64,000 bases of DNA, taken from contig JAGXSZ010000005.1 in the NCBI GenBank assembly GCA_018333515.1, positions 62,001-126,000 on the forward strand. The letters run 5' to 3'. Below are positions 40,751 through 50,667 of this stretch, piece by piece. The notes beneath the pieces are model-generated. The model was not told the DNA's origin. It made no database searches and saw only the letters and a list, made by a program, of their open reading frames with translations. The stretch's first letter is position 1. Each line of letters starts with the position of its first letter. This stretch comes from Actinomycetota bacterium. Lineage in GTDB: Bacteria; Actinomycetota; Aquicultoria; Aquicultorales; Aquicultoraceae. The translations under genes were made by a program, and so were the position numbers.

Positions 40751-42985
40751 TTATAATTCTCGCCCGCTCATATCATACCGCTCCCAAAGCATCAGGTAGG
40801 CGATGGACGGAAATATGTATGACATTATAATCGCGGGTATTAATATTCCTGAATCGTTAACCGCGAAACCGACTATCGACCCGACGACCGCTCCCGTCAC
40901 GCTGGCTGTAAGTCCTTTGTGTCTGGCGAAAAGCTTCTTCAGGAGCCCGACCGGGCGATAACTTAAAGCGACCGTTAGCACCATGATTATTAATAGAAAA
41001 TACGACCAGGTGCTGTAACGCAACACCATGATATTGGTCGCCAGCTTCCGGCTCACAATGGTCACAAGGCCCGAAACTCCCCCCTCGGCTATCAACTCGA
41101 TGGTGCGGCCCATATGCGTACCGGAGCCGTCTAGAACATCATATGCGACGAACGCGAACAACGCCAACCCGATGAGCACGACGCCCAGCAAAATGGTCTT
41201 GTAGTTAAGTTTGACTTCATGGAGATGAAGCCCCATCGCGGTAAACGCGGCCGTAATCGCTATTATGCCGCCGACATCCGCGCCAAACGCCGGAAATCCG
41301 TCGACGATAAGAACTGTGAGAGCCACTACCGCCCCCGCCGCCAGCGCAACGCCGCGCCGCCACCTTTCGAGGATCAACCCGACGGTCAAGAGGGCGCTGG
41401 CGAGCAGAATAGAGAAGGCTTCGTTTCCGATACCAAAGAACCGGCTCCCGCGAATCGGGTCGTAACCGAATATCGAATTTAGCTGAAGATTAGCACCGAG
41501 AACGACATCGGCCAGAATAGTAAACATCGTGGCACAACTAATAACCGCGAGCGGAAAGAGTTTGTTTACTTTGAGCGCGGCAAGAATCGCGGCCAACGAT
41601 AACGACACGGCAAGCGCGGCGACTATCAACAAAACACCGTTGACCGCAAAAAATTGTACCTTCGAGGCGAAGAAAGTAAAGAGCGGGAACCCCATCGACG
41701 TCAGAATCAGCGTCTTCATAAAACCAATATAGCGCCGGTTTGCCTTGCGGACGTAATACAGAAGGAGCGCCGCGACGACATAGAGCGCCACTTGTAGGTA
41801 TATAAAGGTCAACACCGCTGTCCGTCGCGCCGATTTTATACCGACCGCGCTCGCGTTAAACGCGTTCATCCGCTCGATAGAGAGCTTCTCGGAACCGACT
41901 GTCGCCTCGCTCCCGACCATCGAGTAATGGGGCGTGACGCCGAGTATATCCAATATCGTCGTGGTGATGTCGGTGTTGTTTATGATTCCCGCGCGCCTGG
42001 TCGCGGCCGAGGTCAGACTTCCCGATTCAAAACCCGGGCCGCTGATGATCACGGTAGTAAGCTGTTCCTCGTCGCCTGAAATCGCCGTCGCGCTTGCGCC
42101 CGGCGGCGATAGGCTCGCAATTATAAAGACCGTATCATCGCCGGCGACCTCCATCGCTCGCTCCAAGAACGCGCCGGCGCGCTTTAAGGCGGCTGTCTTT
42201 AAACTCTCGGCGCGCTCTTCAAGAACGTTGGTCGAGTATAAATCGGCTCTCGTCGTATCGCCGTAGTCGATCGCTATGAAGTCGGCGACTTTTAATAGTT
42301 CTTGAAGTCGCTCCAGATAAACCGTATCGTTCGCCCTGATGCCATACGGCGCTTTGCGGTCTTTGACTAGAACCGCCTTGCTTACGTCTCCATAATCGAC
42401 GATGCCGGACGAGTTCATCGCCAGGGCGACGATTTCCCGGTTGTCCGACTCCCGGTCGGATTCGTATGAGGTATCCGAATTGCCCAAAACCGCTGTTTTT
42501 AAATGGTTATCGTTTAGGAGCTGCCCCATCGCCCCAGGCACAATATCCTGATGAATATAGGAATTATCGGCGATGATCGCCGGCAAGCCGAGTTCGACGA
42601 CATTGCCGGGCTTCGCCCTCTTGCCGGTTCTTACAAACAGCGCATCGCCGGCTTCGACACCGTCAAACTCCTCGGTCGCATTATAACCGTCGGCGCTGTT
42701 GAAAAGCGCATTCGCCCGCACACCCGACCCGACGGAAACCGTCGCGCGCGGGCGCGAAGGCCTGCCGTATGTCCGGTTGTTCAAGAGCGCGGCGGAATTA
42801 TTTTCAACTAAATCATTGATGAACGGGTCGTTCGCCTTAGCGATATCGTCCCAGGTGATATTATCGATTAAGACAAAAACGACTTTTGGTTTACCTTTCG
42901 CGGACGCGGCTTGCGGCAAAAAACTTATGAGCGCGAAGGTCGCGAGAATCAGAAATACGGTCAAGTATTTCCTCTTCAGGCTCAT
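40751..42985 (-). CDS. Large membrane protein with alkaline-phosphatase-like extracytoplasmic domain
   Basis: A 744-residue protein. A signal peptide (MSLKRKYLTVFLILATFA) precedes an exported domain that starts KPKVVFVLIDNITWDDIAK and contains TTVIISGPGF, resembling alkaline-phosphatase-superfamily hydrolases without all metal ligands evident. From about residue 385 there are about ten membrane helices. Such proteins are common beside surface-glycan genes in Actinobacteria. Its ATG overlaps the GT4 stop by four bases. Function not established. Confidence 0.75.
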   Translation of the reverse strand: MSLKRKYLTVFLILATFALISFLPQAASAKGKPKVVFVLIDNITWDDIAKANDPFINDLVENNSAALLNNRTYGRPSRPRATVSVGSGVRANALFNSADGYNATEEFDGVEAGDALFVRTGKRAKPGNVVELGLPAIIADNSYIHQDIVPGAMGQLLNDNHLKTAVLGNSDTSYESDRESDNREIVALAMNSSGIVDYGDVSKAVLVKDRKAPYGIRANDTVYLERLQELLKVADFIAIDYGDTTRADLYSTNVLEERAESLKTAALKRAGAFLERAMEVAGDDTVFIIASLSPPGASATAISGDEEQLTTVIISGPGFESGSLTSAATRRAGIINNTDITTTILDILGVTPHYSMVGSEATVGSEKLSIERMNAFNASAVGIKSARRTAVLTFIYLQVALYVVAALLLYYVRKANRRYIGFMKTLILTSMGFPLFTFFASKVQFFAVNGVLLIVAALAVSLSLAAILAALKVNKLFPLAVISCATMFTILADVVLGANLQLNSIFGYDPIRGSRFFGIGNEAFSILLASALLTVGLILERWRRGVALAAGAVVALTVLIVDGFPAFGADVGGIIAITAAFTAMGLHLHEVKLNYKTILLGVVLIGLALFAFVAYDVLDGSGTHMGRTIELIAEGGVSGLVTIVSRKLATNIMVLRYSTWSYFLLIIMVLTVALSYRPVGLLKKLFARHKGLTASVTGAVVGSIVGFAVNDSGILIPAIIMSYIFPSIAYLMLWERYDMSGREL

Positions 42986-44094
42986 CGAGCGACCTCCAGG
43001 TAAATCGATTCGGTAGGCTTCATCATGTGCAAAACGGTAAACTTATCCTGGACCAATTTCTGTCCGGTCTGTACCTTTGACATCGATCTCAACTTGCTCG
43101 CCAAAACCGCCTCGACGGCGGACGCGAGCGCTCCGCTGTCGCCCGGTTTTACTAAATCGACACAACTCTCGCCGGCGACTTCCCTCACTCCCGCCACATC
43201 GGTTACCACGACCGGACGCTTACACGCCAGCGCCTCGAGTAATACCATAGGAATATTCGAAGCGAGATTGGGTATGACGACTACCTCTAGACTCTTGAGG
43301 ATGTGCGCGACGTCGCGCCTGAATCCCAAAAAATGAAAGCGCTGTGTCAAGCCGTGGCTTGCCACTTGTTTTTTGAGTTTTTCACCATCATCGCCGTCGC
43401 CGGTGATGATAAAATGCATATCCGGGAATTTGTTTGCCAAGACGGCGGCGGCATCTATAAAGACACTATTGCCTTTCTCCGGCGACAAGCGGGTCACGAC
43501 CCCTACCAGCTTGTTCTCTTTGGAAACGTCGAGTTCCCTAAACAAGTGCTCGGTATCGAGGGTCTCTCCGAACCTATCCGCCTCGATGCCGCTGTGTATG
43601 ATTTGGACTTTATTAAAAGCGGCTACGCTCCGCTCGATCGCTTCCGATACCGCAATAAGCATGTCCGGCATAGCGGCTATCTTATCATTAGCAACCGAAA
43701 GCAAGCCCTTTTTCTTTTTTGAATAGGCGTTTTCGAGCGTGTGCACCGTGCAGATATGCGGTACGTTAAGTAATTTGGCGACCTGATCGCCGACAAAACA
43801 CGCCTGATAGTCGTGGCTATGTATCAAATTGATGACGCGCTCTTTGTCTCGGGCAAACGCCGCGATCTTCTTGGCGACCCCTCCCACGCCAAGCTTATTA
43901 GCCGTGGCGAGTTCCGGCACGACCACATATTCGACGTTGAGCCTGTCGAGGTGTTCGATCATATAGGGGTCGTGAGATACGGCGAGATACGGTTTATATC
44001 GAGCCCGGTTCAAGTATTTGATTAAAATCAAGAGGTGCTGCTTCATGCTGTTCGTAGCAGGATGCGCAATATATAGTATTCCTCTTTCAATCAC
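42982..44094 (-). CDS. GT4-type glycosyltransferase
   Basis: A retaining GT-B enzyme of 370 residues. The donor-binding domain has GVVTRLSPEKGNSVFID, FIITGDGDDGEKL, FLGFRRDVAHIL and the EX7E-like region NLASNIPMVLLEALACKRPV. The start is GTG at 44094 with GGGGGA seven bases upstream. An earlier ATG would add 51 residues of non-family sequence. It is coupled to the large membrane protein and probably builds a surface polysaccharide. Confidence 0.88.
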   Translation of the reverse strand: MIERGILYIAHPATNSMKQHLLILIKYLNRARYKPYLAVSHDPYMIEHLDRLNVEYVVVPELATANKLGVGGVAKKIAAFARDKERVINLIHSHDYQACFVGDQVAKLLNVPHICTVHTLENAYSKKKKGLLSVANDKIAAMPDMLIAVSEAIERSVAAFNKVQIIHSGIEADRFGETLDTEHLFRELDVSKENKLVGVVTRLSPEKGNSVFIDAAAVLANKFPDMHFIITGDGDDGEKLKKQVASHGLTQRFHFLGFRRDVAHILKSLEVVVIPNLASNIPMVLLEALACKRPVVVTDVAGVREVAGESCVDLVKPGDSGALASAVEAVLASKLRSMSKVQTGQKLVQDKFTVLHMMKPTESIYLEVAR

Positions 44095-44114
44095 GGCTTT
44101 TCCCCCTGTCGCGA

Positions 44115-44789
44115 TTAGTGCCTCAAAAATCGTTTGAATATTACGCTTAGTATATCGACAAATTGACGCCCGCGATGAATAACTCCCGCTAAATCTCGTC
44201 CCGTTTCGCGATGGGTCATCTTTACGGGCACCTCTATTACTCGACAACCCTGCCTCAATATATCTATGCTTAGGCCGACCTCCAGGCCGTAGCCGGATTC
44301 GAATGACAAATTCTTCACCAGTACCGACCTGACGGCACGCTGTCCGGATAGCGGCTCTCGCATAGTCTGCCCGGTAAAGCGCTTTATCCCCCAGCGGCCC
44401 AAACCCTTAGCCAAACCTATTCCGCCGGCCTTTTCGGGTTTTGGGAAATCCGCTATGGCCATGTCGGCCGTGCCTTTGAGTACCGGTTCCAGGATTAACG
44501 CCGCCTCCCCGGCACACTCCCCTAAATCCCCATCGAGAAAAAGAATGATGTCCTCGGTCACATCGGGCATAGCGCTCTCAAGGGCCTTGCCTTTTCCGAG
44601 GTTTCGCTCGAGGCCGAGCACATCGGCGCCGGCCTCGGCGGCGACCCTCGCGGTACCATCGATAGAGCCGTCATCGACGACCAAAACCCGGGTCACTTCG
44701 CCAATCTTTTTAGTCGCTCGCACGGTCGCCGCAATGCGGTCGGCTTCATTGTAGGCGGCTATAACCGCTACTACGGATATCTCAACCAT
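44115..44789 (-). CDS. GT2-type glycosyltransferase
   Basis: A GT-A enzyme of 224 residues. AVIAAYNEADRIAATVRA, LVVDDGSIDGTARVA and the metal motif LFLDGDLGE are characteristic of family 2. The C-terminal part (REPLSGQRAVRS, VPVKMTHRETGRD) resembles glucosyl-3-phosphoglycerate synthase/dolichyl-phosphate transferase relatives. ATG 44789 has AGGA five bases upstream. An earlier ATG is rejected. Follows mctB-like. Confidence 0.88.
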   Translation of the reverse strand: MVEISVVAVIAAYNEADRIAATVRATKKIGEVTRVLVVDDGSIDGTARVAAEAGADVLGLERNLGKGKALESAMPDVTEDIILFLDGDLGECAGEAALILEPVLKGTADMAIADFPKPEKAGGIGLAKGLGRWGIKRFTGQTMREPLSGQRAVRSVLVKNLSFESGYGLEVGLSIDILRQGCRVIEVPVKMTHRETGRDLAGVIHRGRQFVDILSVIFKRFLRH

Positions 44790-44893
44790 GAATTCCTGTT
44801 CTTCAAGCGCTTGTGCGGCACTTACTCCACGTAACCCTGGAATACCGACGTACTCTCCCTGTCGGCGCCGGGGCATCACTCGGCGCCGGAGCG

Positions 44894-45766
44894 TTAAACC
44901 TTCGGCACCAACTGGTCTGCCGTCGCCTTGACTCCGAAATTACCATTCGCCTCCCTTAGGGCGAAAACGGCCGATACGATGCCCGCCTGGGTGTCTATAT
45001 TATCGACGGTGGGTATGCCGGTTTGCTGATATGCTTTCATATATGATTTCTTACACTCTCTGTTCTCGGCCCCGACCACCCGAATTCCCATCCCCTTTAA
45101 GGCTGCTATAATGTGAACGTCGGTCGTTTTCGGATTTAAATCCCCATCGGTGCCGCCGAGTATGAGCGCCGCTGTAATCGGCTTCAAAGCGTCGGTCTCG
45201 GCCACGATAAAACCGAACTCGCTCAGCCTGTTAAGGTATGGAACGACCGGGCCGGTCGTGGTCGTCGCGGCGGTTGCGGTATCTGTTGCGACCAGCTCTT
45301 CGACCAGTTTCTTAAGGATCATTTCGCGGACGTTATCATCGTTCATCTCTTGTGGCAGGTATGCCGCGAGTTCCCGTTTGACCTCGTCGGTCAGCTCGAA
45401 GTCTTCCTTGATTTTGACCGTGCCGACAACGGCTCCCGCCGCGCTCAGACCATCGACCACCTCGGAGAGCATCTCGTCCTGCTTCTTCGAAGTTGCCAGT
45501 ACAACCACATTCCGGCCGGCGAGCCTTCCCGTAATCGAGAGCGGATAGACGCCGCGCGTTAACTTCTTTTCTTCGTCGAGTTCGACTTTGAGCGACTTAT
45601 TCTCGTCCCTGAGCGTGTTAAAATTCGTTTCTATCCTCTTGACCAGCGATTGCTGTTGCTGGAGAAGCATCCCTTTGTCGTCGATGACCGTTCCTAAAAG
45701 AATACCGATCGCAAGCGCGATAAATACCGCGACCAGCGACGCTATGTGATAGCGCATATCAAACAT
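44894..45766 (-). CDS. Copper transporter MctB-like protein (DUF3186)
   Basis: A 290-residue protein that starts MFDMRYHIASLVAVFIALAI with one membrane helix, followed by a coiled coil of about 40 residues and a soluble domain. The MRYH start and the helix are diagnostic of the MctB family, named from Mycobacterium, where it limits copper in the cell. It is coupled to steA-like (9 bases apart), as in Mycobacterium. Copper function here is by homology only. Confidence 0.9.
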   Translation of the reverse strand: MFDMRYHIASLVAVFIALAIGILLGTVIDDKGMLLQQQQSLVKRIETNFNTLRDENKSLKVELDEEKKLTRGVYPLSITGRLAGRNVVVLATSKKQDEMLSEVVDGLSAAGAVVGTVKIKEDFELTDEVKRELAAYLPQEMNDDNVREMILKKLVEELVATDTATAATTTTGPVVPYLNRLSEFGFIVAETDALKPITAALILGGTDGDLNPKTTDVHIIAALKGMGIRVVGAENRECKKSYMKAYQQTGIPTVDNIDTQAGIVSAVFALREANGNFGVKATADQLVPKV

Positions 45767-45775
45767 GAATTTCTC

Positions 45776-47056
45776 CTAAAGGCCTAATATTAGCTTCACT
45801 TGTACGAGCATAAGACGCATCGACTGCCTAATGGCCGGTGCCGCGATTATTATCGCTATAATAGCGGTCAATCCGGCTAAAAATAATACCCCGAGGTGGC
45901 TTACTTTTACGCTGGAGCGGTAGAGCTTGTTGACGCCTTTCGCATCGACCAACTTACCGCCGACCTTCAACCGCACAAGAAAAGTACTCGACATCCCTTG
46001 TCGGCCCTTATCCAGAAATTCGACGAGATTGGCGTGCGTCCCTACCGCCACGATAAGTTCCGCGCTCTTTTCATAAGCCAGAACCATCGCGATATCCTCA
46101 CTGGTGCCCGCCGCCTCAAAGACTATCGCCGACAGACCTAGTTTTTGGAGCCGGCTCAAACCCGGTGCGCGCCCGCCGTCATACGCGTGGACTATGAGTT
46201 CCGCTCCGCATTTAAGCGTCGCGTCGGCCACGCTATCCATATCGCCGATGATAATGTCGGGCTTGTAACCCTCCTCCACCAGCGCGTCGGCGCCGCCGTC
46301 GACGCCGATTAAAATCGGCTTCATCTCACGTATGTAAGCGCGCAAAGCCTTTAGGTCGGCCTTATAATCATATCCTCTGACCACAATCAACGCGTGTTTG
46401 CCGTTAAAATCTATACTCGTCTCCGGAACTCTCGACCCGTCGAGTATCAACGCTTTCTCTTTTTGCATATATTCGAGCGTGTTCACCGCGAATTTTTCCA
46501 GCTCTTCGCCTATCCGGCCTTGCGCCTTTTCCAGTTCGTTTTCGAGCATCATATATGTCAATTTCTTTCCGTTGGCCACTGTTCGGTCGCCCAGGCAAAT
46601 GTCCTCACCTTTGACGGTAAGCGGGCTACCCTCTTTGACAAGGTCGAAAATCTCGGGTCCGACGTTGTCGAGCAGGTGAATCCCGGCCGAGCAAAGAACG
46701 AGCGGACCCGCATTCGGATATTTACCCGATGTAAAACAGCTCGCATTTATGACTACCTCGACGCCCGTCTCGACTAGAGCCTCGGCCGTTACGCGATCGA
46801 GGTCTTCGTGGTCGATAATGGCTATATCACTCGGCTTAAGGCGCTTTACAAGCCTCTTTGTCCGCCTGTCCAGCCTCGCCATTCCATCGAAATACATGTT
46901 GCCGGTCTTTCCTTTCGTAAGCAATTTAGGGGGCGCCCTTTTGCCGTCGACTTCGAAGGATTCGACGGCCGACCTATCATCAAAGCTTACCGGTTTTCTA
47001 ATATGATTGCCGGAAACGCGCCTCGCGCCCTTTGCGGCTTTTCTATCTTTAGACAC
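45776..47056 (-). CDS. steA: SteA-like cytokinetic-ring-associated protein
   Basis: A 426-residue protein of the SteA family. Motifs: GMARLDRRTKRLVKRLKPSD, ASCFTSGKYPNAGPL, LIGVDGGADALVEEGYKPDI and IIGDMDSVAD, followed by one C-terminal membrane helix (LGVLFLAGLTAIIAIIIAAP). The GVDGGAD/GDMDS pattern recalls thiamine-pyrophosphokinase folds. In Corynebacterium SteA recruits the septal peptidoglycan factor SteB. The mctB-like neighbour supports assignment. Confidence 0.9.
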   Translation of the reverse strand: MSKDRKAAKGARRVSGNHIRKPVSFDDRSAVESFEVDGKRAPPKLLTKGKTGNMYFDGMARLDRRTKRLVKRLKPSDIAIIDHEDLDRVTAEALVETGVEVVINASCFTSGKYPNAGPLVLCSAGIHLLDNVGPEIFDLVKEGSPLTVKGEDICLGDRTVANGKKLTYMMLENELEKAQGRIGEELEKFAVNTLEYMQKEKALILDGSRVPETSIDFNGKHALIVVRGYDYKADLKALRAYIREMKPILIGVDGGADALVEEGYKPDIIIGDMDSVADATLKCGAELIVHAYDGGRAPGLSRLQKLGLSAIVFEAAGTSEDIAMVLAYEKSAELIVAVGTHANLVEFLDKGRQGMSSTFLVRLKVGGKLVDAKGVNKLYRSSVKVSHLGVLFLAGLTAIIAIIIAAPAIRQSMRLMLVQVKLILGL

Positions 47057-47105
47057 AATAAAGCCTTCTTCACTCGATTACCCATAGCCGCTTTCGCATA
47101 GCGGT

Positions 47106-47969
47106 CTACGAGCCCAGACTGCCCTCTGTCGCCGCGGGATTGACCTGCATATGAACATGGTCCGTAAGTTCCGGCAGATACCTGTTTATCTGGCTGTTTA
47201 TCTCCGGCAAAGGCCTGAGCACGCCGATGACGGTCTCTCCTTTTTCGAGACGTTGCCCGACACCGACCCGAACATCGTCGATGTGAATTATCGCGACCCG
47301 CAAGTCAGGATACCCATCGGGCTGTATTTCGACGTGATAATCGGTTATTTTACGGTAAAGGTCATAGGTCTTGACGACGGTTACAACGCCGTTTACCGGA
47401 CTGAGCACTTCCGAATTGGGGGCCAGCGCGATATCCGTAGCCGAAGTCGGCGCGCTTCCCCTGCCCCTCGACTCCATGATGAAGAGTACCGGTTGCTCCG
47501 CGCCCATAACCGCGTTTCGAACGGTGGCGGTCGCCTCCCTGTCATAGCACTCCGGCGCGGGCACCATCGCGATCGCCTCGCGACTCTGCGCTTGATGAAA
47601 TCCCACGCCGACGACGCTCCCCCGCCGCGCGGGTAGCGCCAAGCCCAAACTAGACGTGCCCACGGTCGCAAAGCTCTCATACAGCGGGCTGGTTTCTTCC
47701 GCGGACTCGGTAGCGCTCGCCGCCCCGCCCGATTTGAAACTGAAAATGTTTGTCTCCGAGACGATATATATCGATAGCCCTACGGACAAGACGAGTGACA
47801 TTGCCATTAAAACCTGTTTTGCCCTGAGCATCGCGTTCAGCCGCCGCCGCCGCCGTTTAGCTTCTATGCGAGCGGCACTGAATTCGCTCTCTAGGCCTGC
47901 TTTTTTCAACAGGATATCTCTCGGCTGAGCACCCTTTACTCCGTCTTTGACATCAGTTGGTTCTTCCAC
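47106..47969 (-). CDS. Membrane-anchored LytM/M23-like protein
   Basis: A 287-residue protein with an Arg-rich cytoplasmic start (EAKRRRRRLNAMLRAK), one membrane helix (VLMAMSLVLSVGLSIYIVSE), and a C-terminal beta-rich domain: VLSPVNGVVTVVKTY, KGETVIG, and DHVHMQVNP. The last two resemble the M23/LytM fold, but the first zinc ligand is not obvious, so it may be an inactive activator of septal hydrolases. The GTG at 47969 has GAGG nearby; longer starts run into recN. It replaces SteB in position, but no orthology is claimed. Confidence 0.65.
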   Translation of the reverse strand: MEEPTDVKDGVKGAQPRDILLKKAGLESEFSAARIEAKRRRRRLNAMLRAKQVLMAMSLVLSVGLSIYIVSETNIFSFKSGGAASATESAEETSPLYESFATVGTSSLGLALPARRGSVVGVGFHQAQSREAIAMVPAPECYDREATATVRNAVMGAEQPVLFIMESRGRGSAPTSATDIALAPNSEVLSPVNGVVTVVKTYDLYRKITDYHVEIQPDGYPDLRVAIIHIDDVRVGVGQRLEKGETVIGVLRPLPEINSQINRYLPELTDHVHMQVNPAATEGSLGS

Positions 47970-49695
47970 GCACCTCGCTCGCTTTCTTCCCCTCGGCTTC
48001 AAAAAGCAATTCTTCGGCATGCTTAAGCGACAGTTCCGAATCGACTTTGCCGCTTAATAGCCGTGCTATCTCGCGTATCCTGTCTTCGTCAAAAAGTTCG
48101 TCTATTTCGGTTATGGACTTCTCGTCGCGCTCCCTTTTTTCAATCGAAAAGTGGCTGTCCGCAAAGCTCGCTATCTGTGATAAGTGAGTGACGGCCATGA
48201 CCTGATGTTCCCGGCTGAGCAGCGACATCTTTTTGCCGACCGCCATCGCGGTCTTGCCCCCTATCCCGACGTCTATCTCATCGAAAATGAGCGTCGGAGT
48301 CTCATCCGCATCCGCCAAGACTATCTTTAAAGCCAGCATAATCCTGGAGACCTCTCCGCCGGACGCTATCTTCGCGAGCGGCCGCGGGGGTTCTCCCTTG
48401 TTGGCCGAGACGAGGAACTCGACCCTATCGATGCCGTGCGCATTCACCTTGAAACACCCGTTTTCGACGGGCAAGCCGTCGATATCGTCCTCACTGATTA
48501 ATAATACTTTAAAATCGGCGTTTACCATATTTAAATCCGCCAATTCTTGCGCGACCTCGAAAGAAAATTTATCTACCGCTTCTTTGCGCATAAGGCTCAG
48601 CTTCATCGCGGTTCCGGCGAGCCTTCGCTCGAATTCGGCTACCTCTCCTTCCAGCCAAGCTATCCGTTCGCCGGATGTGTCGCACAGCGACAATTCCCGC
48701 ACCGCCGAATCGCGGTATTTCAAAATCTCTTCGATGCTCGCCCCGTATTTTTTCTTCAATAACGCCAGCAATGAAAGCCTGTCCTCGACTTCCTGTAAGC
48801 GCCCCGGAGGAAAATCGAGGCTAGTCACGTAGTCTTTAAGCGACGCCGCGCAATCTTCGAGTTCGATAGTGAGGCTGTTGAGCCTCTCCGCTATCTCGTC
48901 GAGCGCCGCGTCGATATTGGCTATGGTGCGCAAATCTTCGGCCGCGCGCGCGACAAGGTCGACCGCCGGCGTAAAATCGCCGCTATCCGAAATCGAGTTG
49001 ACCGAGTTCGCGGCGAACTCACACAACTTCCGCGCATTTCGCAATATCTCGCGCTCGCGCATAAGCTCTTCATCCTCGCCGATTACCGGAGCCGCCCGCT
49101 CTATCTCGTTGCTTTGAAACTGTAGAAGGTCTTTCTTCGCGGGCAGTTCGCGTTCCGCGTTTTGAATGGCCGCCAATTCACTCCGCCGTTCTCGCAATCT
49201 TTTGAGGTCGTCCCGAAAAATATCGCGAAGTCGCAGTAGTTCGACACCGCCATATTTGTCCAGAAAGTCAATGTGTGTCGAGGGCCTAAAGAGAGACTGG
49301 TGCTCATGTTGGCCGTGGAGGTCTATGAGTCTTCTGCCTACCTCGGCCAGGGTCTTGACCGTAACGATGCTGTCGTTTATGTAGCACTTGTTCTTGCCGT
49401 CCGCCGAGATGACCCGGCGAATTATCAACTCGCCATCATCCGCGAGAAGGTTGTCCCGCGCGAAATCGGGCTTCATCGCCGGCGGTACCGAAAACAATCC
49501 CTGTACCTCCGCACGGTCGCACCCGCGCCGAATCATGGAGTTGTCCGCCCTGCCGCCGAGCAACAAGTTGACCGCTCCGACCACAACCGTCTTACCGGCT
49601 CCGGTCTCACCGGTCAAGACATTAAGGCCGCCCCCAAACTCAACGCGTGCTTTAGTGATAAGGGCTAAATCCCTTATGAATAGCTCGTGTAACAT
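47953..49695 (-). CDS. recN: DNA repair protein RecN
   Basis: An SMC-like ATPase for double-strand-break repair. The 580-residue protein has Walker A GGLNVLTGETGAGKTVVVG, central coiled-coil arms, ABC signature KIASGGEVSRIMLALK and Walker B LIFDEIDVGIGGKTA. Full length. Precedes the LytM-like gene and follows nadK, the actinobacterial order. Confidence 0.96.
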   Translation of the reverse strand: MLHELFIRDLALITKARVEFGGGLNVLTGETGAGKTVVVGAVNLLLGGRADNSMIRRGCDRAEVQGLFSVPPAMKPDFARDNLLADDGELIIRRVISADGKNKCYINDSIVTVKTLAEVGRRLIDLHGQHEHQSLFRPSTHIDFLDKYGGVELLRLRDIFRDDLKRLRERRSELAAIQNAERELPAKKDLLQFQSNEIERAAPVIGEDEELMREREILRNARKLCEFAANSVNSISDSGDFTPAVDLVARAAEDLRTIANIDAALDEIAERLNSLTIELEDCAASLKDYVTSLDFPPGRLQEVEDRLSLLALLKKKYGASIEEILKYRDSAVRELSLCDTSGERIAWLEGEVAEFERRLAGTAMKLSLMRKEAVDKFSFEVAQELADLNMVNADFKVLLISEDDIDGLPVENGCFKVNAHGIDRVEFLVSANKGEPPRPLAKIASGGEVSRIMLALKIVLADADETPTLIFDEIDVGIGGKTAMAVGKKMSLLSREHQVMAVTHLSQIASFADSHFSIEKRERDEKSITEIDELFDEDRIREIARLLSGKVDSELSLKHAEELLFEAEGKKASEVRGRTN

Positions 49696-49704
49696 ATATG
49701 CCGC

Positions 49705-50583
49705 CTATCGAAGCCAGGAATCCCAGACACGCAGCTTAATCTTGAAGAGCGTATAGAAACTCTGCTCCTTAAGTTTTATCAGCTGAGCCTTCGAATCGGC
49801 CCGCCTTATCTCCACCGAGTCGAAGATGGCGCAGAACTCGAGACAACCATCTACCCCTACTATTACCTCGAGGTCCTTGGCAAGCTCGACGCGCGCCGTA
49901 TCGTTGGCGCTGAGCGCCATCGTCCTACCAAAAAGGGAGTGCGGGTTGACGGGCGCTAATAAAATCAGCTCGTTTTCCGGCGAAACCACAGGTCCGCCGG
50001 CGGAAAACGAATAAGCCGTCGAGCCGGTCGGCGTCGCGAAAATCAGCCCGTTCGCGGTGTATTTGCTGAACATTATATCGTTGATGTAAACGTCCATTTC
50101 GAGCATGCGCTGGTGATGGCCGCGCTCTATAGCGATTTCATTGAGCGCAAGATAAGTGTTTTCGCAATCGCCCGCGCGTACTTTACACTCGAGCATCATG
50201 CGCTCGTCGACGATATAGTCCCCTGAGAGCAGCCGCTCCATAGCGGGATAAAGCTCATCGGGCTCGACTTCGGACAAAAACCCGACCCGCCCCATATTGA
50301 CGCCGATAACCGGAATCTCCGCTCCTTTTAGCATTCGTACCGCACGAAGAATCGTGCCGTCGCCCCCGAGCGCGACCACGGCGTCACTCGTCAAAATCTC
50401 GTCGAGACCGGCGCCGAGCGCGTCCAAGCCGAGCCTTCCCGCATCCTCGGTCAATAACAGGACTTCCACTCGTTTCGCCTTAAACCACGAAATCAGCTCC
50501 AACGTCATCTTCGGGACTTCGCTTTTGTCGAGGTTCGGCAGTATCACTATTTTGCCCGTCGCTTTGCCCTCAATATATGCCAT
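49705..50583 (-). CDS. nadK: NAD kinase
   Basis: The enzyme phosphorylates NAD to NADP. The 292 residues include AVVALGGDGTILRAVRML (catalytic GGDG) and ANGLIFATPTGSTAYSFSAGGPVV, both family hallmarks. It lies nine bases before recN. Confidence 0.96.
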   Translation of the reverse strand: MAYIEGKATGKIVILPNLDKSEVPKMTLELISWFKAKRVEVLLLTEDAGRLGLDALGAGLDEILTSDAVVALGGDGTILRAVRMLKGAEIPVIGVNMGRVGFLSEVEPDELYPAMERLLSGDYIVDERMMLECKVRAGDCENTYLALNEIAIERGHHQRMLEMDVYINDIMFSKYTANGLIFATPTGSTAYSFSAGGPVVSPENELILLAPVNPHSLFGRTMALSANDTARVELAKDLEVIVGVDGCLEFCAIFDSVEIRRADSKAQLIKLKEQSFYTLFKIKLRVWDSWLR

Positions 50584-50667
50584 CAGACTCCCACACCGTT
50601 TATGAACAAACTTATTATATTATAAGGCAACCGAACTCGATTGGCACGTTTCGCGAAGATTCAAAGC

